A stretch of DNA of 64,000 bases, from assembly GCF_039909015.1 (NCBI RefSeq), contig NZ_CP150919.1:5556501-5620500 (forward strand). Reading direction: 5' to 3'. The DNA is from Pseudomonas grandcourensis. GTDB taxonomy: Bacteria; Pseudomonadota; Gammaproteobacteria; Pseudomonadales; Pseudomonadaceae. A program made the position numbers and the translations under genes. Within the stretch, counting starts at the first letter, position 1, and the number at the start of each line of letters is the position of its first letter. The notes beneath the pieces are model-generated. The model had not been told where the DNA came from and did no database searches. It saw only the letters and a program-made list of their open reading frames with translations. Below, piece by piece: positions 18,742 to 29,713 of this stretch.

Positions 18742-18757
18742 GTGAAAATATCGTTAG
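18742..18757 (-). promoter_or_regulatory. Putative ColR binding site, methyltransferase-inaA operon
   Basis: On the minus strand CTAACGATATTTTCAC, 68 bp before the methyltransferase ATG. It fits the reported ColR consensus YYNASNNYTTTTTCAC (quoted from memory) except one base. Confidence 0.6.
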
Positions 18758-18824
18758 GGAAACACGGAAGTATTACAGGGTTTTACAAATTTGACAGGGC
18801 TTGCTGGATGCCTGGCTCAACAGA

Positions 18825-20099
18825 TCAAGTTCGGGACAGTTCCACCTGAAAACGGCAACCACTGGGCTCCATCGTAGTCAGGCTGACGCTCCAGCCCTGG
18901 TTCTCACAGATCCGCTGCACCAGTGAAAGCCCCAGGCCCAGGCCTTCCCCGCGTTTTTCAGTGCCCCGAACGAAGGGTTCGAACATCGCCTCGCGTTTTT
19001 CCTCGGGAATGCCCACACCGCTGTCTTCGACCAGAAATCCCGTTCCCGTCAGAGTCAGACGAATGAAGCCTCGTTCGGTGTAGTGCAAGGCGTTGCGCAG
19101 CAAGTTCCCCATTACCGCATGCAGGAACGTCGCGTTGTAGCCCTTGGCCTCGGGGTCGCCCGGTTCAAAGATCAGTTCCAACCCTTTGCTTTCGATAGGT
19201 TCGCGCCACAGACCGAGCAGGTCCTCGGCCACCTGGCCCAGGGACTGCTGCGGCGACATGCTGGCGTCTTCGCGCTGGGCGCGGGCCAGCATCAGGAAGG
19301 TTTGCACCAGCTCACGCATTTCTTCACAGGCCCGGGCAATACGCTCGACCTGGGCGCGACCGCGCTGATCGAGACCTGGGTTTTCCAGCAACAACTCGCA
19401 GGAACTGGCCAGGACCATCAGGGGCGTACGCAATTCATGGCTGACGTCGCTGGTGAACAAACGTTCGCGGGTCAGGGCCTGCCGCAAGCGCCCGAGAGTG
19501 GCGTCGAAGGCCACGGCCAGTTCGCCCACTTCGTCGGCGGCATAATCCGGCGCCAAAGGGGGAGCCAAACCCAGCAGTTGATCGCGATGGCGTACCTGGC
19601 GGGCCAGCCGCACCACCGGCGCCATGACCTTGCGAGCCAGCACCCAGCCGAGAAATACCGCCAGTGCCAGGCTCAGCACGAAACCCACCAGCACCACGGC
19701 AAACAGCACCCGTTCACGCTCTTCGAAGTCGCTCTGGTCCTGCAACAGCACGTAACGTCGGCCGTCGACGATTTCGACCATGGCGTGATACGACAGGTTT
19801 TCACGGAACACTTCGTGGAAACCCGGCTCCAGGTGCCGCAAATCCTTGGGCAACCTGAAATCGCCTGGCCCGTTGCTGAAGTAGAACAATTGATCCGGCT
19901 CGGGGCGGTGGCTCCAGTCCATGACATTGTCCATCAACAACAGACGCTGCAAATCGCCGCCAAGACCTGCCGAAATCAGTTTTTCTTCCACCAGGTGCAC
20001 GGTTGCCACGATGCCCATGGCAAAAGCACCTGCCACCAGTGCGCTCGTCAGCACAAAGGCAATGATGATGCGTTGAGCAAGGCTCTGCTTAAACTCCAT
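18825..20099 (-). CDS. colS: ColS sensor histidine kinase
   Basis: 424 aa from the ATG at 20099 (MEFKQSLAQRIIIAFVL), which overlaps the end of colR by 11 bp. Two membrane helices (about 10-35 and 135-160) enclose a periplasmic loop holding an E-x-x-E (in FEERER), the type of motif used for Fe(III)/Zn sensing in ColS. HAMP linker, HisKA box SDVSHELRTPL with His221, and an ATPase domain (GNLLRNALHY, VEDSGVGIP, GLGLGLSLV). Phosphorylates ColR and controls membrane-protecting genes around it. Confidence 0.93.
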   Translation of the reverse strand: MEFKQSLAQRIIIAFVLTSALVAGAFAMGIVATVHLVEEKLISAGLGGDLQRLLLMDNVMDWSHRPEPDQLFYFSNGPGDFRLPKDLRHLEPGFHEVFRENLSYHAMVEIVDGRRYVLLQDQSDFEERERVLFAVVLVGFVLSLALAVFLGWVLARKVMAPVVRLARQVRHRDQLLGLAPPLAPDYAADEVGELAVAFDATLGRLRQALTRERLFTSDVSHELRTPLMVLASSCELLLENPGLDQRGRAQVERIARACEEMRELVQTFLMLARAQREDASMSPQQSLGQVAEDLLGLWREPIESKGLELIFEPGDPEAKGYNATFLHAVMGNLLRNALHYTERGFIRLTLTGTGFLVEDSGVGIPEEKREAMFEPFVRGTEKRGEGLGLGLSLVQRICENQGWSVSLTTMEPSGCRFQVELSRT

Positions 20100-20772
20100 C
20101 ACGGCCCTCGGCCAAGCGATACCCCACACCGTGCACGGTTTGCAGCAATGGCCTGGCGAAAGGTTTGTCGATCACCTGACGCAGTTGGTGGACATGGCTG
20201 CGCAGGCTGTCGCTGTCGGGACAGTCATCGCCCCACAGGGCCTCTTCAAGGATTTCCCGGCGCAACACATGAGGGCTTTTCTGCATCAACACGGCCAGCA
20301 ACTTCAGGCCGACCGGGTTGAGTTTCAGCAACCGGCCTTCGCGAGTGACTTCCAGAGTGTCGAGGTCATAGTTCAGGTCGCCGACCTGCAAGGTCCGCCG
20401 CCCGCCGCCCTGGGTACGGCGCATGACCGCTTCGATACGCGCCGCAAGCTCAGACAGGGCGAACGGTTTGATCAGGTAGTCATCGGCACCCGACTTGAAG
20501 CCTTGCAGGCGGTCATCCAGTTGATCGCGGGCCGTGAGCATGATCACCGGCGTTTCGCGACGGGCATCCTCGCGCAGGCGCTTGCACAGGGTGTAGCCGT
20601 CGATGCCGGGCAACATGATATCGAGCACGATCAAATCATAGTGCTCGGTGGCTGCCAGATGCAGGCCCGACAGACCATCCTGAGCGCAATCCACGGTATA
20701 ACCTTTGAGCCCCAGGTAATCGGCCAGATTGGCCAGGATATCGCGGTTGTCTTCAACCAATAGAATTCGCAT
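20089..20772 (-). CDS. colR: ColR response regulator (OmpR family)
   Basis: 227 aa from the ATG at 20772 (GGAGAGATACCC upstream). Receiver domain with acidic pair ED near residue 8, phospho-acceptor Asp51 (LIVLDIMLPGIDGY) and Lys in LIKPF; C-terminal winged helix (LRSHVHQLRQVID, HGVGYRL). Activates envelope genes; putative binding sites precede the flanking genes on both sides. Translationally coupled to colS. Confidence 0.93.
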   Translation of the reverse strand: MRILLVEDNRDILANLADYLGLKGYTVDCAQDGLSGLHLAATEHYDLIVLDIMLPGIDGYTLCKRLREDARRETPVIMLTARDQLDDRLQGFKSGADDYLIKPFALSELAARIEAVMRRTQGGGRRTLQVGDLNYDLDTLEVTREGRLLKLNPVGLKLLAVLMQKSPHVLRREILEEALWGDDCPDSDSLRSHVHQLRQVIDKPFARPLLQTVHGVGYRLAEGRDGV

Positions 20773-20888
20773 GGGTATCTCTCCGTCCACAGTAACGGCC
20801 GTCGTGGCCCGCGCAGCTTAAGGCCAAGTGTGGCTCACGGCTAGGGGAAGGCTGTGGGTGAATCAATTTGCTCAACCAGAAGGTATGA

Positions 20889-20904
20889 TTGACAAGTTTT
20901 TCAC
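20889..20904 (+). promoter_or_regulatory. Putative ColR binding site, LTA-synthase-like gene
   Basis: TTGACAAGTTTTTCAC, 70 bp before the ATG at 20975. Contains the full TTTTTCAC core and matches the recalled ColR consensus at all but one position. It lies in the 202-bp region shared with divergent colR. Confidence 0.65.
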
Positions 20905-20974
20905 TATCGATTCACACGCTAACAACAGCGGCCAGTGAAGACTGTCACGCGATTGATAATAAGGAATATCGAAA

Positions 20975-22924
20975 ATGGACTATTTGAAGACAGCCCCCAT
21001 GCGCTTTTTGCTGCTGGTCAGCGGCACTTGGCTGGCGATATTTTTTCTGACTCGAACAGTCCTGCTCCTCACCCATCTGGATGAAGCTGGTAGCGGATTT
21101 CTGTCGGTATTCGGTATCGGGCTACTCTACGACCTGGGTTTCATTGCCTACGCGGCACTGCCCATGGGACTCTACCTGTTGCTGTGCCCGCCGGCCCTTT
21201 GGCGCACCCGTGGCCACCGCTGGTTTCTTCAGGGTCTGCTGACGGTCAGTCTGTTCGCGATGTTGTTCACCTCGGTGGCCGAATGGCTGTTCTGGGATGA
21301 GTTCGGGGTGCGCTTCAACTTCATCGCCGTCGACTACCTGGTGTATTCCGACGAAGTGCTGAACAACCTGCTTGAGTCGTACCCGATCGGCACGCTGCTG
21401 AGTATCCTCGCCGTGGTGGCCGTGGTCCTGAGCCTTGCCTTGCGCAAAGCGTTCAACGCTGCACTCGATGCGCCGTTGCCGCCGCTGCGTGGCCGCTTGC
21501 TGAATGCACTCGGTTTGTTGATCGTCGCCGGCCTGAGCCTGCAGTTGCTCAGCCAGGACGCACCGCGCGCCCAGGGCGGCAACGCCTATCAGAACGAACT
21601 GGCGAGCAATGGTCCGTATCAATTCTTCGCGGCATTCCGCAACAACGAACTGGACTACCCGCAGTTCTACAAAACGCTGCCGGCGGCGGTCGTTGCGCAA
21701 CAGATTCGCGCCGAACTGGCAGAACCCAATGCCCGCTTCGTAGGTGAGGACCCACAGGACATTCGCCGACAAATCGATAACCCAGGCACCCCGCGCAAGC
21801 CCAACATCGTGCTGGTCACCATTGAAAGCTTCAGCGCCAAGTACATGGGCAGCAACGGCGACACCCGCAACCTGACCCCCAACCTTGATGCCTTGCGCAA
21901 GCAGAGCCTGTATTTCAATAATTTCTACGCCACCGGCACCCGCACCGACCGCGGCCTGGAAGCGATTACCCTGGCGATCCCACCGACACCCGGTCGCTCG
22001 ATCGTCAAGCGCGTGGGTCGTGAAAGCGGCTTTGCCAGCCTTGGCCAGCAACTCAATGCCGTGGGTTACGACAGCGTATTTGTCTACGGCGGCCGCGGTT
22101 ATTTCGACAACATGAATGCGTTCTTTAGCGGCAATGGTTACCGCGTCGTGGACCAGAGCAGCGTCGAAGAGTCGGAGATTCACTTCAAGAATGCCTGGGG
22201 CATGGCAGACGAGGATCTCTACAACCAGTCACTGAAACTGGCCGATGCCGACTATGCCAAGCAGCAGCCATTCCTTCTGCAGCTGATGACGACGTCCAAC
22301 CACCGTCCTTACACCTATCCGGACAACCGGATCGACATCAAGTCCGGCAACGGTCGTGACGGCGCGGTGAAATACACTGACTACGCCATCGGTCAATTCC
22401 TTGATCAGGCGCGCCAGAAACCCTGGTTCGACAATACAATCTTCATCTTTGTCGCCGACCACACCGCAGGCAGCGCCGGTAAGGAAGACTTGCCGATCGA
22501 CAACTATCAGATTCCATTGTTCATCTATGCGCCCAAGTTGATCGAAGCTCGGGAAACGGCACAACTGGCCAGCCAGATCGATCTGGCGCCGACCTTGCTG
22601 GGCCTGCTCAATCTGGATTATGAGTCGACATTCTTTGGACGTAACCTGTTGCAGGATAATCCGCTGCCGGCACGGGTATTGGTCGGTAACTACCAGCACC
22701 TTGGGTTGTTCGACGGCAAGGACTTGGCGATTCTGAGCCCTCGCCAGGGATTGCGTCGTCACGATGACGCGCTGACCGATAGCCGCGAGTCTCGGTCGAC
22801 CGCCGATGACCCGCTGATTACCCGCGCAATCACCTATTACCAAACCGCCAGTTATGGCTTCAAGCAACAGCTGCTTGGCTGGAAGGCGCCCAAGGAGGGT
22901 GCCGGTCAAGTCGGCGAACGTTAA
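20975..22924 (+). CDS. LTA-synthase-like sulfatase-fold membrane transferase
   Basis: 649 aa. Four to five N-terminal helices (to about residue 190) then a periplasmic alkaline-phosphatase/sulfatase domain: metal site PNIVLVTIESFSAKY, nucleophile threonine in ATGTRTDRG (about 320) and VADHTAGSAG. Gram-negative relatives transfer phosphoglycerol or phosphoethanolamine to envelope glycans or lipids. The upstream ColR-type box and divergent colRS make it a likely ColR target. Substrate unknown. RBS AAGGAATATCGAAA. Confidence 0.85.
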   Translation: MDYLKTAPMRFLLLVSGTWLAIFFLTRTVLLLTHLDEAGSGFLSVFGIGLLYDLGFIAYAALPMGLYLLLCPPALWRTRGHRWFLQGLLTVSLFAMLFTSVAEWLFWDEFGVRFNFIAVDYLVYSDEVLNNLLESYPIGTLLSILAVVAVVLSLALRKAFNAALDAPLPPLRGRLLNALGLLIVAGLSLQLLSQDAPRAQGGNAYQNELASNGPYQFFAAFRNNELDYPQFYKTLPAAVVAQQIRAELAEPNARFVGEDPQDIRRQIDNPGTPRKPNIVLVTIESFSAKYMGSNGDTRNLTPNLDALRKQSLYFNNFYATGTRTDRGLEAITLAIPPTPGRSIVKRVGRESGFASLGQQLNAVGYDSVFVYGGRGYFDNMNAFFSGNGYRVVDQSSVEESEIHFKNAWGMADEDLYNQSLKLADADYAKQQPFLLQLMTTSNHRPYTYPDNRIDIKSGNGRDGAVKYTDYAIGQFLDQARQKPWFDNTIFIFVADHTAGSAGKEDLPIDNYQIPLFIYAPKLIEARETAQLASQIDLAPTLLGLLNLDYESTFFGRNLLQDNPLPARVLVGNYQHLGLFDGKDLAILSPRQGLRRHDDALTDSRESRSTADDPLITRAITYYQTASYGFKQQLLGWKAPKEGAGQVGER

Positions 22925-22932
22925 CCGAATCA

Positions 22933-22958
22933 CCCCGGGCTGATGCCCCGGGGCTTTT
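22933..22958 (+). terminator. Terminator between sulfatase and PAP2 genes
   Basis: CCCCGGG-CTGATGC-CCCGGGG stem followed by CTTTT; only 20 bp before the next start, so read-through may still occur. Confidence 0.8.
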
Positions 22959-22977
22959 CATTTGTTCAGGATCCACC

Positions 22978-23721
22978 ATGTCATCAACCGCTGTCCGCCC
23001 CGCCCCTCGCGCGCTCAACTTCTGGGTGTGCCTGGGGGTTCCCGCCATTGCGGCGATCGTTCTGGTGTTGCTCGAACTGACCTCACTGGACATGGACCTC
23101 GCCAAGCTGTTCTACGACCCGGTCGCGGGGGACTTCATCGGACGACACAGTTACTTCCTGGAAAACATCCTGCATACCCGCGCCAAGCAAGTGGTCATCG
23201 CCTTCTCGGTGTTTGCCATCTTCGGCTACATCGCTTCGTTCTTCATGGCCAGGCTCAAACCGTTCAAGCGCGAGCTGGGTTGCCTGGTGCTGTCCCTGGG
23301 CCTGGCGACTTCCTTTGTCACGCCCATGAAAGCGGTGACAGCGGTGCAATGTCCCTGGAGCCTTGAGCAATTTGGCGGTCACGAGACCTACAGCGAATTG
23401 CTGAGCCATCGCCCGGCTACTGAAAAACCAGGTCGTTGCTGGCCCGGCGGCCATGCGGCCACCGGCTTCACCCTGTTCGCCCTGTTTTTCGTACTGCGTG
23501 ACCGTCGCCCGCGCATGGCGCGTGCAGCGTTCGTCTTCGCCTTCGCCCTCGGCTCGGTGTTCTCCATCGGGCGGATGATGCAGGGCGCGCACTTCTTCTC
23601 GCACAACGTGTGGACGGCGGTGTTCTGCTGGCTGATATGTCTGGGGTCGTATTACTACGTTCTGTATCGACCGGCGTTGAAGGCTGAACGCGGGACCACT
23701 GCAGAACCTGTCGGCGCCTGA
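22978..23721 (+). CDS. PAP2-family membrane phosphatase
   Basis: 247 aa with about five to six hydrophobic helices. PAP2 motifs: RCWPGGHAATGF (a PSGH variant) and SIGRMMQGAHFFSHNVW near the end, the pattern of periplasmic lipid phosphatases of the PgpB/LpxE kind. Likely dephosphorylates undecaprenyl-pyrophosphate or lipid A. Location behind the ColR target gene fits envelope remodelling. Which lipid is used cannot be decided here. Confidence 0.85.
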   Translation: MSSTAVRPAPRALNFWVCLGVPAIAAIVLVLLELTSLDMDLAKLFYDPVAGDFIGRHSYFLENILHTRAKQVVIAFSVFAIFGYIASFFMARLKPFKRELGCLVLSLGLATSFVTPMKAVTAVQCPWSLEQFGGHETYSELLSHRPATEKPGRCWPGGHAATGFTLFALFFVLRDRRPRMARAAFVFAFALGSVFSIGRMMQGAHFFSHNVWTAVFCWLICLGSYYYVLYRPALKAERGTTAEPVGA

Positions 23722-23732
23722 TCTGACGCCTC

Positions 23733-23794
23733 CGCGGGCAAGCCACGCTCCCACAGAGACGATGCAGATCCTGTGGGAGCGTGGCTTGCCCGCG
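23733..23794. repeat. Perfect 24-bp inverted repeat (REP pair)
   Basis: The 24-mer at 23733-23756 (CGCGGGCAAGCC...CCCACAG) returns as its exact complement at 23771-23794, separated by 14 bp. A REP doublet forming a long cruciform. Confidence 0.88.
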
Positions 23795-23838
23795 ATGGGC
23801 GCGACGCGATCTCCAGCCAACCCCAAATTGAAGGCAAT

Positions 23839-23874
23839 AAAAAACCCCGCCTGCTTTCGCAGGCGGGGTTTTTT
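23839..23874. terminator. Bidirectional terminator, PAP2 gene and groEL
   Basis: AAAAAACCCCGCCTGC-TTTC-GCAGGCGGGGTTTTTT; symmetric A and T tracts suit both converging genes. Confidence 0.93.
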
Positions 23875-23894
23875 CGTACAGGGGTAAGGCTGGC

Positions 23895-25553
<1,659 letters not shown>

Positions 25554-25591
25554 TTAAATACTTTGTAGTAGCGGGAAAATGAACGGGGGTA

Positions 25592-25885
25592 TCAGCCTTC
25601 GATAACGGCGAGAATTTCGTTCTCGCTCATTACCAGCAGGTCTTCGCCGTCGACTTTCACAGTGTTGCTGCCGGAGTAAGGACCGAACACAACCTTGTCG
25701 CCCACTTTAACGGCCAGTGCACGCACTTCACCGTTGTCCAGTACGCGGCCGGTGCCGACAGCGAGGATTTCGCCGCTGTTGGCTTTTTCAGCAGCCGAAC
25801 CTGGCAGGACGATACCGCCAGCGGTTTTCTTTTCTTCTTCGCTGCGACGGATGACGACGCGGTCATGCAGAGGACGAAGCTTCAT
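25592..25885 (-). CDS. groES: GroES co-chaperonin (10 kDa)
   Basis: 97 aa, [20 protein letters not shown], with the mobile-loop region [12 protein letters not shown]. Caps the GroEL ring. Start preceded by AGGAGAGATCGACA. First gene of groESL. Confidence 0.99.
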   Translation of the reverse strand: MKLRPLHDRVVIRRSEEEKKTAGGIVLPGSAAEKANSGEILAVGTGRVLDNGEVRALAVKVGDKVVFGPYSGSNTVKVDGEDLLVMSENEILAVIEG

Positions 25886-26028
25886 TGTCGATCTCTCCTA
25901 ATTGTGGTTTTCATCGGCCGGTGTAGTCCCGGCGGGTTTAACAAAGGCCGGCGGTGCCGGTTGCGGTTCGTCAAGCGAACCGCGGAAGTCTGTCTGGCGT
26001 ATTCGCCAGAAACCTTGCGGTGACCGTT

Positions 26029-26056
26029 ACATAAGGGCGCATAAGCTTATTACAAG
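26029..26056 (-). promoter_or_regulatory. Possible heat-shock (sigma-32) promoter of groESL
   Basis: On the minus strand CTTGTA (26056-26051), 13 bp, CCCTTATGT (26037-26029). This approximates the sigma-32 pattern CTTGAA-N13/14-CCCCATNT and would give a leader of about 140 nt. Confidence 0.5.
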
Positions 26057-26099
26057 GGCAGGGATCGAAAAAATTTCAGTTCGCGGCCCCGCAAACGAA

Positions 26100-26121
26100 C
26101 ACGGCACCCGAAGGTGCCGTG
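26100..26121 (-). terminator. Hairpin after fxsA
   Basis: CACGGCACC-CGAA-GGTGCCGTG, just past the fxsA stop; the T tract is weak. Confidence 0.65.
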
Positions 26122-26133
26122 TCGATGTGCGTA

Positions 26134-26610
26134 TTACTTGGTATCGCGGTGTTCGAACTCGCCTTCGATCACGTTGGGCTCGCGGCCCAGCGGCTCGCGA
26201 GGTGCCGGGCCGCCACGGGCCTGGAGGTCATCGGCGAACGCTCGCTGACGCATCGCCTGCTCTTCGGCGCGCTGGCGCATTTTATTGGCCAGCAGGCGAC
26301 GACTGAACGGCAGCAGCATGAACAGGCCGATCACATCGCTGATGAAGCCCGGAAGAATCAGCAGGCCACCGGCCAATGCCAGCATCAGGCCTTCGAGCAT
26401 GGTCTGGGCCGGCAGTTCGCCGCGGCTCAGGCTTTCACGGGCACGCAGGGCCGTGGCCAGGCCGGCGATACGCAGCACGAACACGCCGAACATCGAGCCG
26501 AGAATGATCAGCAACAGGGCCGGGAAAAACCCGATGGACCCTGCCACCTTGACGAATACGAACAGCTCCAACACCGGGAACAGCAGAAAGAGCAACAAAA
26601 AAGGGCGCAT
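26134..26610 (-). CDS. fxsA: FxsA family membrane protein
   Basis: 158 aa from the ATG at 26610 (MRPFLLLFLLFPVLELFVF). Three to four hydrophobic helices, including GSMFGVFVLRIAG and LPGFISDVIGLFMLLPFSR, then a charged cytoplasmic tail. FxsA overexpression blocks F-plasmid exclusion of phage T7 in E. coli; the ordinary role is not known. It sits upstream of groESL on the same strand, an arrangement I recall from other pseudomonads. Confidence 0.88.
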   Translation of the reverse strand: MRPFLLLFLLFPVLELFVFVKVAGSIGFFPALLLIILGSMFGVFVLRIAGLATALRARESLSRGELPAQTMLEGLMLALAGGLLILPGFISDVIGLFMLLPFSRRLLANKMRQRAEEQAMRQRAFADDLQARGGPAPREPLGREPNVIEGEFEHRDTK

Positions 26611-26676
26611 CAAATGGTTCCTCAACGCAAGAATGCCTTGCCAGTTCACCTTAGATGACGTCGCCGTTTCGTGATT

Positions 26677-27408
26677 TCAAGCGCCGGCCGCTTCATTTTT
26701 CGGCCAATGCTCGGCGTGGGCCAGATAAACCAAGGCTTCGCGAACTTGTGTCGGCGTATTACAAGGCGCTTGAAACGGCAGCCAGTACAGACTTTGACCG
26801 ATGCGCAGGTGCATGCCTTCGGTATCGATACCGACCATTTGCGTCGGCACGTTTTTCGGCAGCCCGGCCAGATCGACGTAATGGGCGATGGCCTTGGCAT
26901 GATCGGCGTTCATGTGCTCGACCATGCTCACTTCAGCCTTGCCGGCGAACGGGTTGGCCAGGGTCAGCTCGTTGACCCAATGAATCGCGCCAAAACCGCC
27001 TATGTAACGGTGGCGTACAGGCTCAAGCACCCAGAAATCGAAATCGTGGGCCTTGTGATAACCCTGCGACTCCGGGAAGTAGCGGTAGTAACGCTCGGAA
27101 GCAGCGTCGATGGCGGCGGCGTCTTCGAGCTGCTGCGCCTCAGCCAGGTAAGTCAGTCGACCAACGGCCTGGACATCTTCAGCGCCACGTTCGCCAACAA
27201 AGAGCGAGCACTTCGGATCTTTCTGCAGATTATGCGTGTGCTGGGCGATGCGGCTGATCAGGATCAGCGGCCGGCCCTGCTCGTCCAGGCAGTACGGAAC
27301 CACGGAGCCGAACGGAAAACCGGGCATCGACTTGGAGTGCGTCGAGAGCACCCCACGGTATTCCTTGAGGAGCAATTCTCGTGCATGCTTAGTCGCTTCA
27401 ACGCTCAA
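26677..27408 (-). CDS. HugZ-like pyridoxamine-oxidase-fold protein
   Basis: 243 aa from a TTG at 27408, chosen because AAGGAG sits 7 bp upstream; no ATG has a better site. N-terminal split-barrel domain (LLLKEYRGVLSTHSKSMPGFPFG...) and C-terminal DUF2470 domain (VEHMNADHAKAIAHYVDLAG). The HugZ group includes heme-degrading and heme-binding enzymes; others bind flavin. A heme or FMN role fits, but no ligand residue proves it. Confidence 0.8.
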   Translation of the reverse strand: MSVEATKHARELLLKEYRGVLSTHSKSMPGFPFGSVVPYCLDEQGRPLILISRIAQHTHNLQKDPKCSLFVGERGAEDVQAVGRLTYLAEAQQLEDAAAIDAASERYYRYFPESQGYHKAHDFDFWVLEPVRHRYIGGFGAIHWVNELTLANPFAGKAEVSMVEHMNADHAKAIAHYVDLAGLPKNVPTQMVGIDTEGMHLRIGQSLYWLPFQAPCNTPTQVREALVYLAHAEHWPKNEAAGA

Positions 27409-27571
27409 TTTATGACTCCTTAAATAGAATCCGTCAGAAAAACGGACGAGCTGCTGGTGAAAGTCCCAGCACGCCATCGGGGCAGTTCTCATGTGCAGCC
27501 GGGCCGCATCAGGCGCAGATCGAGAGGCTCTCTACAAGGAAAACACTCAGACCTGCTACCGGGGCATGCGA

Positions 27572-28330
27572 ATGCAACTCACTGACAAAGTAATCATTAT
27601 CACTGGCGGGTGCCAGGGTTTAGGCCGCTCCATGGCCGAGTATTTCGCCGCCAAGGGCGCGAAACTCGCGCTGGTGGACCTGAACCAGGAAAAACTCGAC
27701 GACGCCGTCGCGGCCTGCAAGGCCCAGGGTGTCGAGGCCCGCGCCTACCTGTGCAACGTGGCCAACGAAGAACAAGTCACCCACATGGTTGCCCAGGTCG
27801 CTGAAGACTTCGGCGCGATCCATGGCTTGATCAACAACGCCGGGATCCTGCGCGACGGCCTGTTGCTCAAGGTCAAGGATGGCGAAATGACCAAGATGAG
27901 CCTGGCCCAATGGCAGGCCGTCATCGACGTCAACCTGACCGGCGTGTTCCTGTGCACCCGTGAAGTCGCGGCGAAAATGGTCGAGCTGAACAACAGCGGC
28001 GCGATCATCAATATCTCTTCGATTTCCCGCGCCGGCAACGTCGGTCAGACCAACTACTCCGCCGCCAAGGCCGGTGTTGCTGCGGCGACCGTGACCTGGG
28101 CCAAGGAACTGGCACGTTACGGCATTCGCGTCGCCGGCATTGCACCGGGCTTCATCGAAACCGAAATGACCCTGGGCATGAAGCCGGAAGCACTGGAGAA
28201 GATGACTGCAGGGATTCCGCTCAAGCGCATGGGCAAGCCTGAAGAAATCGCCCATTCGGCGGCTTACATCTTCGAGAACGACTATTACACCGGTCGGACT
28301 CTGGAGATGGATGGCGGGTTGCGGATCTAA
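27572..28330 (+). CDS. SDR-family oxidoreductase (FabG-like)
   Basis: 252 aa from the ATG at 27572. Cofactor motif [11 protein letters not shown] (about 11-21), NNAG (about 88), catalytic Ser in SSISR and YSAAK. Terminal MDGGLRI is typical of FabG-like reductases. The real fabG usually sits in the fatty-acid cluster, so this is more likely a paralogue acting on another keto compound. An ATG at 27566 is also possible; the ribosome site is weak for both. Confidence 0.85.
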   Translation: MQLTDKVIIITGGCQGLGRSMAEYFAAKGAKLALVDLNQEKLDDAVAACKAQGVEARAYLCNVANEEQVTHMVAQVAEDFGAIHGLINNAGILRDGLLLKVKDGEMTKMSLAQWQAVIDVNLTGVFLCTREVAAKMVELNNSGAIINISSISRAGNVGQTNYSAAKAGVAAATVTWAKELARYGIRVAGIAPGFIETEMTLGMKPEALEKMTAGIPLKRMGKPEEIAHSAAYIFENDYYTGRTLEMDGGLRI

Positions 28331-28340
28331 AGCAAGATCA

Positions 28341-28416
28341 AAAGATCGCAGCCTGCGGCAGCTCCTACATGGGATTGATGTTCACCCTTTAGGATCTGCC
28401 GCAGGCTGCGATCTTT
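28341..28416. repeat. Long palindromic repeat, GATCGCAGCCTGCGGCAG type
   Basis: 27-bp arms at 28341-28367 and 28390-28416 match as inverted copies at 26 of 27 positions around a 22-nt loop. It lies between converging genes and may stop transcription both ways. A single unpaired fragment of the same repeat lies near 29602-29618. Confidence 0.85.
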
Positions 28417-28432
28417 CAACAGGCGACCGGAA

Positions 28433-29527
28433 TCAATCGTCGCTGACGCTGATATTCGGCATCGCCGGCGTCAACGCTTCCTGCAACACGATCCTCGCGC
28501 CAACGTGACGGGCCAGTTCCTGGTAAACCATGGCAATCTGGCTGTCAGGCTCGGCGATCACCGTTGGCTTGCCGCCATCGGCCTGTTCGCGGATGACCAT
28601 CGACAGCGGCAGCGAAGCCAGCAGCTCGACGCCGTACTGGTTGGCCAGCTTCACGCCACCGCCCTCACCGAACAGATGCTCGGCATGTCCGCAGTTGGAG
28701 CAGATGTGCACGGCCATGTTTTCCACCACGCCCAGCACCGGAATGTTGACCTTGCGGAACATTTCCACGCCTTTGCGCGCGTCCAGCAATGCCAGGTCCT
28801 GCGGGGTGGTCACGATGACCGCACCGGCCACTGGCACTTTCTGCGCCAGGGTCAGCTGGATATCGCCGGTGCCTGGCGGCATGTCGATGACCAGGTAATC
28901 CAGGTCGCCCCACGCGGTTTGGGTCACCAATTGCAACAAGGCGCCGGAGACCATCGGCCCGCGCCAGACCATCGGCGTGTTGTCATCGGTCAGGAACGCC
29001 ATGGACATCACTTCAACGCCATGGGACTTGAGCGGAACGAACCACTTCTGATCCTTGACCTCGGGGCGAGTGCGCTCGGGGATGCCGAACATGATGCCCT
29101 GGCTCGGGCCGTAGATGTCTGCATCAAGAATCCCGACCTTGGCACCTTCGCGGGCCAGGGCCAGGGCCAGGTTGGCCGCCGTGGTGGATTTGCCCACGCC
29201 GCCCTTGCCGGATGCCACGGCCACCACATTTTTAACGTTCGCCAGGCCCGGAATCTGCGCCTGAGCCTTGTGCGCAGCGATCACGCTGGTGATTTCGACC
29301 TTGGCACTTGCCACGCCATCCAGACCCTGAATGGCCATTTCCAGCATCTGCGCCCAGCCACTCTTGAACAGACCGGCGGCGTAACCCAGTTCTAGCTGAA
29401 CGCTGACGCGCTCGCCCTGGATCTCGATGTTGCGCACGCACCCGGCGCTGACCGGGTCCTGGTTCAGGTAAGGGTCGGTGTATTGGCGAAGGACGGCTTC
29501 CACCGCTGCGCGATTGACGGCGCTCAT
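28433..29527 (-). CDS. apbC: Fe-S carrier ATPase ApbC/Mrp
   Basis: 364 aa from the ATG at 29527 (MSAVNRAAVEAVLRQY). N-terminal DUF59 domain (about 1-90), deviant Walker A SGKGGVGKST (about 107), VIDMPPGTGD and the CxxC of HICSNCGHAEH used to bridge a cluster in the dimer. Transfers Fe-S clusters to client proteins in the cytoplasm. Divergent from metG, with 186 bp between them. The open frame continues far upstream through metG but that is antisense noise. Confidence 0.95.
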   Translation of the reverse strand: MSAVNRAAVEAVLRQYTDPYLNQDPVSAGCVRNIEIQGERVSVQLELGYAAGLFKSGWAQMLEMAIQGLDGVASAKVEITSVIAAHKAQAQIPGLANVKNVVAVASGKGGVGKSTTAANLALALAREGAKVGILDADIYGPSQGIMFGIPERTRPEVKDQKWFVPLKSHGVEVMSMAFLTDDNTPMVWRGPMVSGALLQLVTQTAWGDLDYLVIDMPPGTGDIQLTLAQKVPVAGAVIVTTPQDLALLDARKGVEMFRKVNIPVLGVVENMAVHICSNCGHAEHLFGEGGGVKLANQYGVELLASLPLSMVIREQADGGKPTVIAEPDSQIAMVYQELARHVGARIVLQEALTPAMPNISVSDD

Positions 29528-29713
29528 GGGCAACTCCGAAAACAGGACTGGAAAAGATGATGGGTATCGTACCTGTTCTAAGCGTTCGGCGGGATGTTGA
29601 AAAGATCGCAGCCTGCACCTGTTACTCATCCAATGAAACAGGCTCACAGGGTGAAAAATATGCGCCGGCGCTTTATAGTGGCCGACCTCCGTTTCATCAA
29701 GTAGCCGAGCCCC

